This document shows, one piece after another, positions 34,201 to 41,853 of a stretch of 64,000 nucleotides of DNA. The notes under the pieces were generated by a model. That model was not told the origin of the DNA and searched no databases. It saw only the letters and a list, made by a program, of their open reading frames with translations. The stretch's first letter is position 1. Every line of letters starts with the position of its first letter. This DNA comes from Nitrosospira briensis (GTDB taxonomy: Bacteria > Pseudomonadota > Gammaproteobacteria > Burkholderiales > Nitrosomonadaceae), in assembly GCF_900115125.1 (NCBI RefSeq), contig NZ_FOVJ01000001.1:217303-281302 (forward strand). The letters run 5' to 3'. A program made the translations under genes and the position numbers.

Positions 34201-35183
34201 GCGAAAAATTCATCGCCTTCTGTCTCTCCGGCGTTTATTTTTTTCCATCCAACTCTACCTTGCAAACGGCCAAGGTTCAGTTCGGGTAAATCCGGCGCCA
34301 ACTGTGTTTCTACATTGTGTAAACTGACATCCGCCGTCAATTTGGTCATGTCCGCCCCGTCAATTGCGCTCCATAGACGTAGTGCGCCCATGCCGCGATT
34401 CAGCTTGATTTCAGGGGGAAAGGGAAGCCAGACATGCCAGGCGGCGATATCGGCATGATCTATTTGCATGAACAGGCGGCCTCGCCATGCGTCGGAATTA
34501 TTCAAAGACTCGCCAGTAAAATCCCCGCGCAGATCAAGCCTTGCGGCAAGCTCTGCAGGAGGGATGGCGTGCATGCCGAACCGGTGACGGCTGCCACGAT
34601 TCTCAAGGCGCAGGTTGACCAGCAGTTCCAGTTCCGCCGCGCCGCGCTGGTCATCCTGCCACAGGATACTGGCGTTATTGATCGTGACTCGCCGCTGATT
34701 CAACAGCCAATCGGAAAAGCCATGGTCCGTTCCGGTCAGTTCTTTGCTGAGCGCGAATCCAGCTACGTGGATCCCGCCTCCGGTGTCGCGGCGCACGATG
34801 AGGTCGGGTTGCTCGATCGCGATTTCGCGAAAGATCAATTTGCCGTGTAATATTGAACGCCATGAAACGGTCCCTTCCAGGCGGTGTAACAGCAAGGTGA
34901 TGTCGCCTTCGGCGTCATGCACCTTTACAACGCTCAGCATCATGTGAGGGCGCAATCCGTCCCAATCTGCGCTGATCTCACCTATGGTTATGTACTGCCC
35001 GGAAGCTTCGCTAATGGCGGAAGCGATGCTTTCCCGATACTGCTCGATGTCGGGTAATACCCAGTAGCGTAGTGATAACAGCAGCAGTGAAAGACAGGCG
35101 GCAACAACGATCAGGACCCAGGTCAGCAACCGGAACATGAGGCCGCCCCGGCGGGCAAGAGGCGAAAATGCTGGTAAGTTCAA
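31284..35183 (-). CDS. yhdP: YhdP family AsmA-like phospholipid transport protein
   Basis: This is a 1299-residue protein with one N-terminal membrane anchor (about residues 17-37, LLTWVLIVVAACLSLLLLSL) and a long periplasmic domain rich in beta strands, ending in the AsmA-like C terminus (IKVTPSFGLATPVVGMATVI). YhdP, TamB and YdbH are bridge-like proteins that carry phospholipids from the inner to the outer membrane. Length agrees with the family (about 1270 in E. coli). It is divergent from glnE with a 188-bp gap. Confidence 0.94.
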   Translation of the reverse strand: MNLPAFSPLARRGGLMFRLLTWVLIVVAACLSLLLLSLRYWVLPDIEQYRESIASAISEASGQYITIGEISADWDGLRPHMMLSVVKVHDAEGDITLLLHRLEGTVSWRSILHGKLIFREIAIEQPDLIVRRDTGGGIHVAGFALSKELTGTDHGFSDWLLNQRRVTINNASILWQDDQRGAAELELLVNLRLENRGSRHRFGMHAIPPAELAARLDLRGDFTGESLNNSDAWRGRLFMQIDHADIAAWHVWLPFPPEIKLNRGMGALRLWSAIDGADMTKLTADVSLHNVETQLAPDLPELNLGRLQGRVGWKKINAGETEGDEFFAQKLRTSVPGKQKRELPPVNFLLQLIPAHGEQSGSGKLIIDNSKLEVLGRLIRYLPLSTSLREQLGRISPRGEIHSMRAQWSGELPKPLHFSAKGSFTNLGFKKSGDLPAFRGITGNIDVTQRGGTLNLNSQNTILELPDVFGEPLALDIFTGHASWEVVTGQHSMADSIAFKFANIAFSNPQMAGLAYGSYRTGAEGPGIIDLTAHLTRADARYLMRYIPTETSRGSPDWLHESIVEEGSLDAGLHLKGDLAQFPFDHDKNGIFRLNAKAFGITLDHIPGWPRIEDISGNLQIRGSRMEFDASQAGIFGTYVSNAKLSIADMAASDATLSSEIEASGPTRNFLEFAVASTADNNDNRLAENIDITGNGKLLLKLDIPLHHPLAIKIAGNYELIDNRIDAGANVPDLENINGVLTFGDAGISIENIGARLLGGPVVINAAQMTDGSRHLSAVGKVNLDNLYQPSQGRITRSAQLWTSYLHGSTDWRAEIRMRHALMDLSIESPLLGITSDLPEPFSKDAIDAAPLRLERKAAGPNREEFILSYGDVVTAKIKRVQDNSGKYHVERGHANFGNTMSVVLPDTTGVLVSGLLPVLNLDRWHHLLKQFNNQPGSASPLREINLKIGALDFLGRRLNDVKLNADREDDLWYSTVASKEINGGISWNPSGNGKVVARLNRLVIPTASPGSDPGLPTQGRRRGNDLPALDITADSFVIGEAQLGKLELLAGQEGRNWGIEKLQITNPDSSIVIHGIWQNRTASPRVHADLTLKATDIGKFLTRLGHEDRVTRGSGTVEGALSWQGNPESIDYSTLSGNFKLNARRGQFPRFEPGIGRLFGIFNLRSLPRRIALDFHDVFSEGFGFDDISGDVKITRGVAFTDDLRIEGPSAKVVMDGEMNLEAETQKLHIKVTPSFGLATPVVGMATVIASTAMQTPATSNEYDITGTWSDPVVTKIPRSSGVQSNGRHDVNDHQSHR

Positions 35184-35371
35184 TAAATATTTCCGGTTGA
35201 TATACCTGGAGCGCTGCCCCTTTACAAAGTGTTCAGAGCCTTGTTCCAGGGTGCAAGCCCAACGATAAAACGCTTAGATATAGCCACGGCTTGTTTGTTC
35301 AATTCACATAGGCGGACGCAGGTCAACCGGATGCCATCTTTGCCGGTTTATTGTAACCCGAATTTTCAGCC

Positions 35372-38182
35372 ATGCATCGTGATCATCCGTCTCCTGAAAT
35401 AATCGAAGCGATTCTGCCGTTCAGCCGTTATATGCAGCGTCTGGCGGAGAGCGAGCCCGAATTGATGGGAGAGTTGGGGCAAACCTTGGAACGCCCTTTT
35501 GGCCGGAAAGAGATGCAGGCATTCCTGAATGCGGACCCGGGTGCCGGAAATGACGAGGCAGGCATGAATGGCCTGTTGCGTGGCTTGCGTAAACGGGTAA
35601 TGCTGCGCCTCGCAACGCGGGATCTGGGCGGACTGGCAAGTTTTGCCGAGGTGGTGACCACCATGACTGATATGGCGGAACTGGCTATCGGCTTCGCACT
35701 CGAACGCCAGCAGCGCTGGCTGGCTGATCCCGGCCGTTATGGCCAGCCCAGGAGTATCAAAGGCGCGGTTCAGGAAATGCTGGTAGTTGCCATGGGAAAG
35801 CTGGGCGGTAGCGAGCTCAACGTATCGTCGGATGTCGATTTGATTTTTGTCTATCCGGAGGATGGGGAAACCAACGGATACAGGTCTCTTTCCAACCATG
35901 ATTTTTTTATGCGTCTCGGACGGAAGCTGATCGCCAGCCTCAGCAACGTGACGCCTGACGGGTATGTGTTTCGCACGGATATGCGGTTGCGGCCGTATGG
36001 CGAGAGCGGACCGTTGGCGATGAGCTTCGGCATGCTTGAAGAGTATTTCATTACTCAGGGGCGTGAATGGGAGCGTTATGCCTGGATCAAAAGCCGGGTA
36101 ATAGCCGGGCCTGATGCAGAAAGGCTGGTTCTTATGGAGCAGATCGCGCAACCCTTTGTATTCAGGAAATACCTGGATTTTGGCGCATATGAATCCTTGC
36201 GAAGTCTGCACGGGCAGATACGGCAGGGGGTTAATCGCCGGGAAATGCACGGAGACATCAAGCTCGGACCAGGGGGCATTCGCGAAATTGAGTTCATTGC
36301 CCAGTTGTTTCAACTGGTCAGAGGCGGGCGGGACGCCAGTTTACGCCTCCGTTCCACGCTTGCCGTATTAAAGCGGCTGCGGGAAAAAAAACTCGTGTCA
36401 GTTAAAGCCGCAGCAGAACTTTCTGATGCTTATTGTTTTCTGCGCAAACTCGAACACCGCTTGCAGTATCTGGACGACCAGCAAACGCAAACCCTGCCGG
36501 AAAATACAGCGGACCAGTCATTGATCGCTGCTTCCATGGGTTTCGCTTCCTATGATGAGTTTCTGCTCAGGCTCGATATCCATCGCCGCAATGTAACCGG
36601 TCACTTCGAGAAAATATTTGCGGCCCCGCGGAAAACACACGCTTTGAGCAGACTTTCTGGATTGTGGCAGGATAGGGATAGCGGGGACAACAAGAACAAT
36701 AAGGAGGAGGAAGGGATCGAAGCCGGGGCGGCCGCGCAACTGGCAACAATGGGATTTTCCTCTCCGGGGAAAATTCTTTCGCGGCTGCAGGAATTTCGTG
36801 GTGGCATACGCTACCGACAATTGCCGGAATCCAGCAAAAAGCGGGTCGATGCGCTTGTGCCAGCCGTGATTGAGGCTGCTGCGAGGTTTAGGTCCGCGGA
36901 CCTCACACTGGAGCGTTTACTGCAGTTGCTGGAAAGCGTAAGCCGTCGCGCAGCATATCTGGCGCTGTTGCGGGAATATCCGAGGGCGCTGGAACGGGTG
37001 GCCAGGCTGGTCAGCGCGAGTCAATGGGCGGGCGATTATCTGAGCCGCCACCCGATATTGCTGGACGAGTTGCTTAGTCCCGCCGATTTTCAAAGCCCAC
37101 CTGACTGGTCCCGCTCCAGAGCAAGATTAATTCAGCAATTGGAAGACGCCGGCAGTTCGGGAGGCAATGACATTGAGGAACAAATGGATGTACTGCGGCA
37201 TTTTCACCATGCGCAGGTATTTCAATTGCTGGCGAGGGATGTGGAAGGTTTGCTGCCGCTGGAAACTTTGAGTGATCACTTGACCGAGCTGGCAGATCTG
37301 ATACTCGACACGGTGTTGCGTCTGGCCTGGTCGGGATTGCGAAGGAAGCATCGGGATGAACCCGCTTTCGCCATCATCGGCTACGGCAAGCTGGGTGGGA
37401 AAGAGCTGGGTTATGCATCGGATCTCGACATCATTTTTCTTTATGATGATGCCCATCCCGACGCACCCGAAATATACGCCAGGCTGAGCCAGCGCATCAA
37501 CGCCTGGCTTACCAGTTATACATCGGCGGGATTGCTGTATGAGACCGATTTGCGCTTGCGCCCGAATGGCAGCAGTGGCTTGTTGGTGAGTTCCATCCCC
37601 GCTTTTGATCAGTATCAGCGGAGGCAGGCCTGGGTTTGGGAGCATCAGGCACTGACGCGAGCCCGGTTTGTGGCCGGAAATATTCACGTGGGAGAAGCTT
37701 TCGAGCGCATTCGCAAGGAAGTTCTTTGCCAACAGCGCGAACCGTCAGTGCTGAAGCGCGAAGTGTTGGCGATGCGGCAGAAGATATTCGAAGCCCATCC
37801 GAACGACAGCGGATTATTCGACGTCAAGCACGATCGCGGCGGCATAATCGATGTCGAATTCATAGTGCAATATCTGATCCTCAGCCATGCTTTCAAGTAC
37901 CTGGACTTGACCAACAATATAGGTAATATCGGGCTGCTGAAACTTGCGGGAAAACTGGAGCTTATCGACGCGGATAACGCCGAGCGCGCCCTTAATGCCT
38001 ACCGGGAATTCCGGCGCTTGCAGCATCAGCTAAGATTGAGTGGTGATTCAGGGCTGACGGGGACATCTTCGGCTGATAGCAGGTCACAAAAATTTGCCCG
38101 GATTGAAGCTGATCAGGTGACAAGTGAAACCGCGGCAGTGTTGCGCTTATGGGATGAAGTCTTTGACTCATCCCATTTTTAG
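35372..38182 (+). CDS. glnE: Bifunctional glutamine synthetase adenylyltransferase/deadenylase
   Basis: GlnE adds or removes AMP on glutamine synthetase in response to PII and glutamine. Both nucleotidyltransferase domains are complete: the N-terminal deadenylase site MGKLGGSELNVSSDVDLIF and the C-terminal adenylylase site GYGKLGGKELGYASDLDIIF, each with the GS-x(9-11)-DxD pattern and each followed by an R-domain (MRLRPYGESGPLAMS; DLRLRPNGSSGLLVSS). Length is 936 residues, normal. For an organism living on ammonia, this is the control point for ammonia assimilation. Confidence 0.97.
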   Translation: MHRDHPSPEIIEAILPFSRYMQRLAESEPELMGELGQTLERPFGRKEMQAFLNADPGAGNDEAGMNGLLRGLRKRVMLRLATRDLGGLASFAEVVTTMTDMAELAIGFALERQQRWLADPGRYGQPRSIKGAVQEMLVVAMGKLGGSELNVSSDVDLIFVYPEDGETNGYRSLSNHDFFMRLGRKLIASLSNVTPDGYVFRTDMRLRPYGESGPLAMSFGMLEEYFITQGREWERYAWIKSRVIAGPDAERLVLMEQIAQPFVFRKYLDFGAYESLRSLHGQIRQGVNRREMHGDIKLGPGGIREIEFIAQLFQLVRGGRDASLRLRSTLAVLKRLREKKLVSVKAAAELSDAYCFLRKLEHRLQYLDDQQTQTLPENTADQSLIAASMGFASYDEFLLRLDIHRRNVTGHFEKIFAAPRKTHALSRLSGLWQDRDSGDNKNNKEEEGIEAGAAAQLATMGFSSPGKILSRLQEFRGGIRYRQLPESSKKRVDALVPAVIEAAARFRSADLTLERLLQLLESVSRRAAYLALLREYPRALERVARLVSASQWAGDYLSRHPILLDELLSPADFQSPPDWSRSRARLIQQLEDAGSSGGNDIEEQMDVLRHFHHAQVFQLLARDVEGLLPLETLSDHLTELADLILDTVLRLAWSGLRRKHRDEPAFAIIGYGKLGGKELGYASDLDIIFLYDDAHPDAPEIYARLSQRINAWLTSYTSAGLLYETDLRLRPNGSSGLLVSSIPAFDQYQRRQAWVWEHQALTRARFVAGNIHVGEAFERIRKEVLCQQREPSVLKREVLAMRQKIFEAHPNDSGLFDVKHDRGGIIDVEFIVQYLILSHAFKYLDLTNNIGNIGLLKLAGKLELIDADNAERALNAYREFRRLQHQLRLSGDSGLTGTSSADSRSQKFARIEADQVTSETAAVLRLWDEVFDSSHF

Positions 38183-38429
38183 CTGCGTTTTTTGACCGTA
38201 AACACAGCTATATTTCAGTAGGGCGGCCGTGAAGGCGATTAAACACGCACATTCATTGGTAATGTGCTCATACGGACTATTTTCCGTTCCGGACCTGGGA
38301 TGACTGTTGATCAAATATGGCAATCCCGGGCGTTCGTTACATTGCAAGAGCGGGATGGCGCCGCCTCTCATTTTCCACCGAAAAATGCGTTAGAATATGC
38401 AAATCTAAATTCTCTCCGGAGTCCTCTCA

Positions 38430-39350
38430 ATGTCAATGGCTGACCGCGACGGCGTAATCTGGAGCGATGGAAAAATAATCCCGTGGCGCAACGCAACCAC
38501 GCATGTGCTTACCCACACTCTTCATTATGGCCTGGGAGTATTCGAGGGCCTGAGGGCCTATCAGACACCCCGGGGGCCTGCCATTTTTCGACTGCGGGAA
38601 CATACTGATCGATTATTCAATTCCGCGCATATTTTCATGATGAAAATACCCTATGACAGGGCCACCCTGATGCAGGCGCAATGCGATATGGTGAGGCATA
38701 ACAGGCTGGAGTCGTGTTATATCCGTCCCATTGTTTTTTATGGCTCGGAAGCCATGGGTATTTCAGCGAAAACGCTTTCTGTGCATGTGGCTATCGCCGC
38801 CTGGCCGTGGGGCGCGTATTTGGGCACCGAGGGATTGGTAAACGGCATCCGTGTCAAAACATCTTCATTTTCGCGACACCATGTCAACGTCAACATGTGC
38901 CGCGCCAAGTCAGTCACCACTTATGCGAACTCGATACTGGCTCATCAGGAAGTCGCCAATGACGGCTATGATGAAGCGCTGCTGCTGGACGTGGACGGGT
39001 ATGTGGCCGAGGGAGCTGGCGAAAACATATTCATCATCAAGCGCGGGAAGCTCTACACACCTGACATGACCTCCTGCCTGGAAGGCATCACGCGTGCTTC
39101 CATCATAGAATTTGCTGGGGAGATCGGAATCCCGGTTATAGAGAAGCGGATCACACGCGATGAAGTTTATTGTGCTGATGAGGCTTTTTTTACCGGTACC
39201 GCAGCGGAAATTACGCCGATTCGCGAACTTGATAACCGCAGGATAGGCGAGGGGAAGTGCGGACCGATCACCGCCAGGTTACAAGCCATGTTTTTCGACT
39301 GTGTCAGCGGCAAGGACGGGAATCACGCCGACTGGCTCACTTATGTCTGA
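38430..39350 (+). CDS. ilvE: Branched-chain amino acid aminotransferase
   Basis: IlvE makes leucine, isoleucine and valine from their 2-oxo acids. The 306-residue fold-type-IV PLP enzyme shows LHYGLGVFEGLRAY, the Schiff-base lysine in MCRAKSVTTYANS (K160), and the conserved EGAGENIFIIKRGKL and FFTGTAAEITPI. TCCGGAGTCC gives a ribosome site before the ATG. A possible -10 box, TAGAAT, lies at 38391-38396 without a good -35. The small zinc-finger gene follows after 47 bases, a common betaproteobacterial pairing. Confidence 0.96.
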   Translation: MSMADRDGVIWSDGKIIPWRNATTHVLTHTLHYGLGVFEGLRAYQTPRGPAIFRLREHTDRLFNSAHIFMMKIPYDRATLMQAQCDMVRHNRLESCYIRPIVFYGSEAMGISAKTLSVHVAIAAWPWGAYLGTEGLVNGIRVKTSSFSRHHVNVNMCRAKSVTTYANSILAHQEVANDGYDEALLLDVDGYVAEGAGENIFIIKRGKLYTPDMTSCLEGITRASIIEFAGEIGIPVIEKRITRDEVYCADEAFFTGTAAEITPIRELDNRRIGEGKCGPITARLQAMFFDCVSGKDGNHADWLTYV

Positions 39351-39397
39351 TTACGTCCGATACACCTGTCCATGCAACGGTAATCGAGGAAACAGCG

Positions 39398-39604
39398 ATG
39401 CAGAACCACGCGACCGATAACAAACAGCGGCAGATCGAAGTTACTGCCGACGATTTGCCGCTTCACTGCCCCATGCCATCCATGTTGTTATGGAATTCGC
39501 ATCCTCGCGTGTTCCTGCCAATAGAGGATACGGGTGAGGCATTGTGCCCATACTGTGGAACCCGTTACACGCTCAGGGGCGGTGCGGCTGGGGGTCATCA
39601 TTGA
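39398..39604 (+). CDS. Small zinc-finger domain protein (zf-CHCC type)
   Basis: The 68-residue protein carries a C-terminal CPYCGTRYTL finger and upstream LHCPMPSMLLWNSHPRVFLP, giving the C-x(n)-H-x(n)-CxxC ligands of the zf-CHCC family, which is related to the mitochondrial complex I subunit NDUFS6. The ATG at 39398 has GAGGAA 8 bases upstream; the open frame begins earlier, inside ilvE, but that part is not family-like. Its bacterial role is unproven. Confidence 0.85.
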   Translation: MQNHATDNKQRQIEVTADDLPLHCPMPSMLLWNSHPRVFLPIEDTGEALCPYCGTRYTLRGGAAGGHH

Positions 39605-39749
39605 CCAGTTGAATGCTTGAACGCTGGAACGCAAAAAAGCGATGGCGGGATACGGTTGCTTCAGCTATCGCCATATGCACCTGTACAAATTAAATCCGTA
39701 CTGATTAGCTACCGCCAGGATTCTGGCACTAACCTGTCGCGCTTATTTC

Positions 39750-41126
39750 ATGCATAAACTCCCACACGAAATCTTCAAGGCCTACGATATTAGAGGTGTT
39801 TTCGGAAAAACGCTAACCGCCGAAATTGTCGAAGCCATCGGTCAGGCCATCGGTTCCGAAGCACAGGCACGCGGACTGGCAGAGATAGCGATAGGCCGCG
39901 ATGGCAGATTGTCAGGTCCGGAACTGGCAGAGGCGCTGGCAAAGGGAGTGCAAAAAAGCGGTGTCGACGTGGTGGATGTGGGAATGGTGGCTACTCCCAT
40001 GCTCTACTTTGCCGCTCATACACTGTGTAATTACTCCGGCGTAATGGTTACCGGGAGCCACAATCCTGCCGAGTATAACGGCTTGAAAATGGTGCTGGGC
40101 GGTGAAACCCTGGCGGCAGAATCCATCCAGTCCTTGCGCCTGCGCATTGAAAATGATGATCTCGCCCACGGTAAGGGCGCGTACCGCAAACAGGACATTG
40201 CTGAAGCCTACCTCCAGCGCATCACCAGTGACGTCAAGCTGACACGCCCGATGAAAATCGCGGTCGATTGTGGCAACGGCGTGGCCGGCGCCTTTGCGCC
40301 GGACTTGTACCGCAGACTCGGGTGTGAGGTCACCGAACTGTTCTGCGAAGTCGACGGGACTTTTCCCCACCATCATCCCGATCCATCCGTACCGGAGAAC
40401 CTGCGAGACCTTATCGACGCGCTTAAAACTACCGACGCGGAAATAGGACTTGCCTTCGATGGTGATGGCGATCGTGTAGGCGTAGTAACAAAGAGTGGCG
40501 CTATTATCTATCCTGATCGGCAGTTGATGCTGTTTGCTGCCGATGTGTTGTCCAGAAATCCTGGAGGGCAAATCATTTTCGATGTGAAGTGTACGCGCAA
40601 CCTGGCGCCATGGATCAGGCAGCATGGTGGCGAGCCCATCATGTGGAAAACCGGGCATTCGTTTATCAAGGGGAAATTGAAAGAAACCGGTGCCCTGCTT
40701 GCGGGGGAGATGAGTGGTCATATATTTTTCAAGGAACGCTGGTATGGGTTCGATGATGGGCTTTACGCAGGTGCGCGTTTGCTGGAACTGCTTAGCGCCA
40801 GAGCGGATATCGACGTTGCGCTGAACGAAATTCCCGATGCGCTCAGCACGCCCGAACTGCAGATAAGATTGAAAGAGGGCGAGAATTACGCGCTTATCGC
40901 ACAACTACAAGAGACTGCACGCTTCGATAATCCGGAGCGCGTAATCACCACGGATGGGTTAAGGGTCGAATATCAGGATGGTTTCGGCCTGGCGCGCTCG
41001 TCCAATACCATGCCGGTGGTTGTGCTACGCTTTGAGGCGGATACCGAAGCGGCGTTAAAGCGGATACAGAACGATTTTTGCAAAGTCATTTTGCAAGTCA
41101 AACCGGATGCGAAGTTACCATATTGA
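39750..41126 (+). CDS. Phosphomannomutase/phosphoglucomutase
   Basis: This is a 458-residue alpha-D-phosphohexomutase of the AlgC/ManB type that interconverts 1- and 6-phosphates of glucose and mannose for LPS and exopolysaccharide. Motifs are the phosphoserine loop VMVTGSHNPAEYNG (S103), the metal loop AFDGDGDRVGVV, the sugar-binding loop GEMSGHIFF and the C-terminal phosphate site RSSNTMPV. All four domains are present. Confidence 0.94.
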   Translation: MHKLPHEIFKAYDIRGVFGKTLTAEIVEAIGQAIGSEAQARGLAEIAIGRDGRLSGPELAEALAKGVQKSGVDVVDVGMVATPMLYFAAHTLCNYSGVMVTGSHNPAEYNGLKMVLGGETLAAESIQSLRLRIENDDLAHGKGAYRKQDIAEAYLQRITSDVKLTRPMKIAVDCGNGVAGAFAPDLYRRLGCEVTELFCEVDGTFPHHHPDPSVPENLRDLIDALKTTDAEIGLAFDGDGDRVGVVTKSGAIIYPDRQLMLFAADVLSRNPGGQIIFDVKCTRNLAPWIRQHGGEPIMWKTGHSFIKGKLKETGALLAGEMSGHIFFKERWYGFDDGLYAGARLLELLSARADIDVALNEIPDALSTPELQIRLKEGENYALIAQLQETARFDNPERVITTDGLRVEYQDGFGLARSSNTMPVVVLRFEADTEAALKRIQNDFCKVILQVKPDAKLPY

Positions 41127-41218
41127 ATTTATCGAGATACGATTTCTTGGGCTTGTTCAGTAGGGTTGGTCGGGTATTGACTGTTACGATGAGTTACGCA
41201 TCATGGCCATAGCACAGG

Positions 41219-41254
41219 TCAAATGAGGCCAAAAATGAGGTCAAAAATGAGATC
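41219..41254 (+). repeat. Three tandem 12-bp repeats before the phosphatase gene
   Basis: Units TCAAATGAGGCC, AAAAATGAGGTC and AAAAATGAGATC follow one another immediately. Each contains an in-frame ATG, and the frame from 41223 reads a basic 24-residue peptide (MRPKMRSKMRSRRDMNYYEQ...) whose stop lies just inside the phosphatase gene. It could be a coupled leader peptide. Confidence 0.5.
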
Positions 41255-41274
41255 AAGACGAGACATGAATTATT

Positions 41275-41772
41275 ATGAACAGGAAAGAGAATATTAAAAC
41301 CAGCGTTCTATTCGTTTGCATGGGCAATATTTGCCGTTCTCCCACTGCCGAGGCCGTGTTCAGGCAACAGGTGAAAGCCGCCGGCTTCGAGCACGCTATT
41401 CACATTGACTCCGCCGGCACTCATGATTATCACGTAGGGCAGCCGCCGGATGAAAGGGCTCAGAGAGCGGCGCAACGGCGAGGGTATGATACGCAAAAAT
41501 TGCGCGGGCGCCAGGTACATGAAAGGGATTTCGAGGTTTTCCATTATATTCTGGCAATGGATAGAGCCAATCTCGCCATTCTGGAGCGGGAGTGCCCCCC
41601 CCAGTATCGCCATAAGCTCGGATTGTTAATGCAGTATGGCGAGGGCTTTTCTCAGGGCATACAGGAAGTGCCTGATCCTTATTTCGGAGGAAACCAGGGT
41701 TTCGAGCACGTGTTGAACATGGTGGAGGAAGCAGGGCGGGGATTGCTCAACCGGATTTGCAACGAAAAATAG
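41275..41772 (+). CDS. Low molecular weight protein-tyrosine phosphatase
   Basis: The 165-residue protein has the P-loop VCMGNICRS (C15, R21; CX5R) near its N terminus and the general-acid aspartate in EVPDPYFGGNQGF. Bacterial members dephosphorylate tyrosine kinases that control capsule or exopolysaccharide export; no such kinase is in the window. The ATG at 41275 has no Shine-Dalgarno sequence, and the overlapping short frame in the upstream 12-bp repeats may couple translation. A strong bidirectional terminator follows. Confidence 0.93.
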   Translation: MNRKENIKTSVLFVCMGNICRSPTAEAVFRQQVKAAGFEHAIHIDSAGTHDYHVGQPPDERAQRAAQRRGYDTQKLRGRQVHERDFEVFHYILAMDRANLAILERECPPQYRHKLGLLMQYGEGFSQGIQEVPDPYFGGNQGFEHVLNMVEEAGRGLLNRICNEK

Positions 41773-41808
41773 CGGAAGATCGGCCTTGGACGAGGGTGAT
41801 GACGCAAT

Positions 41809-41842
41809 AAAAAAGCGGGATGCATCATCCCGCTTTTTTTTC
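41809..41842. terminator. Bidirectional terminator between the phosphatase gene and rne
   Basis: GCGGGATG, CAT, CATCCCGC forms a perfect 8-bp stem flanked by AAAAAA on the left and nine T residues on the right, between two convergent genes. It should act on both strands. Confidence 0.93.
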
Positions 41843-41853
41843 GCAAATGCCGA

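Noticed and set aside
35366..36313. A 315-codon minus-strand frame opposite the start of glnE
   Set aside because: The plus strand encodes the conserved deadenylase domain; the antisense frame has no motif.
39912..40904. A 330-codon minus-strand frame opposite the phosphomannomutase gene
   Set aside because: The plus-strand frame carries every phosphohexomutase motif; the antisense translation resembles nothing.
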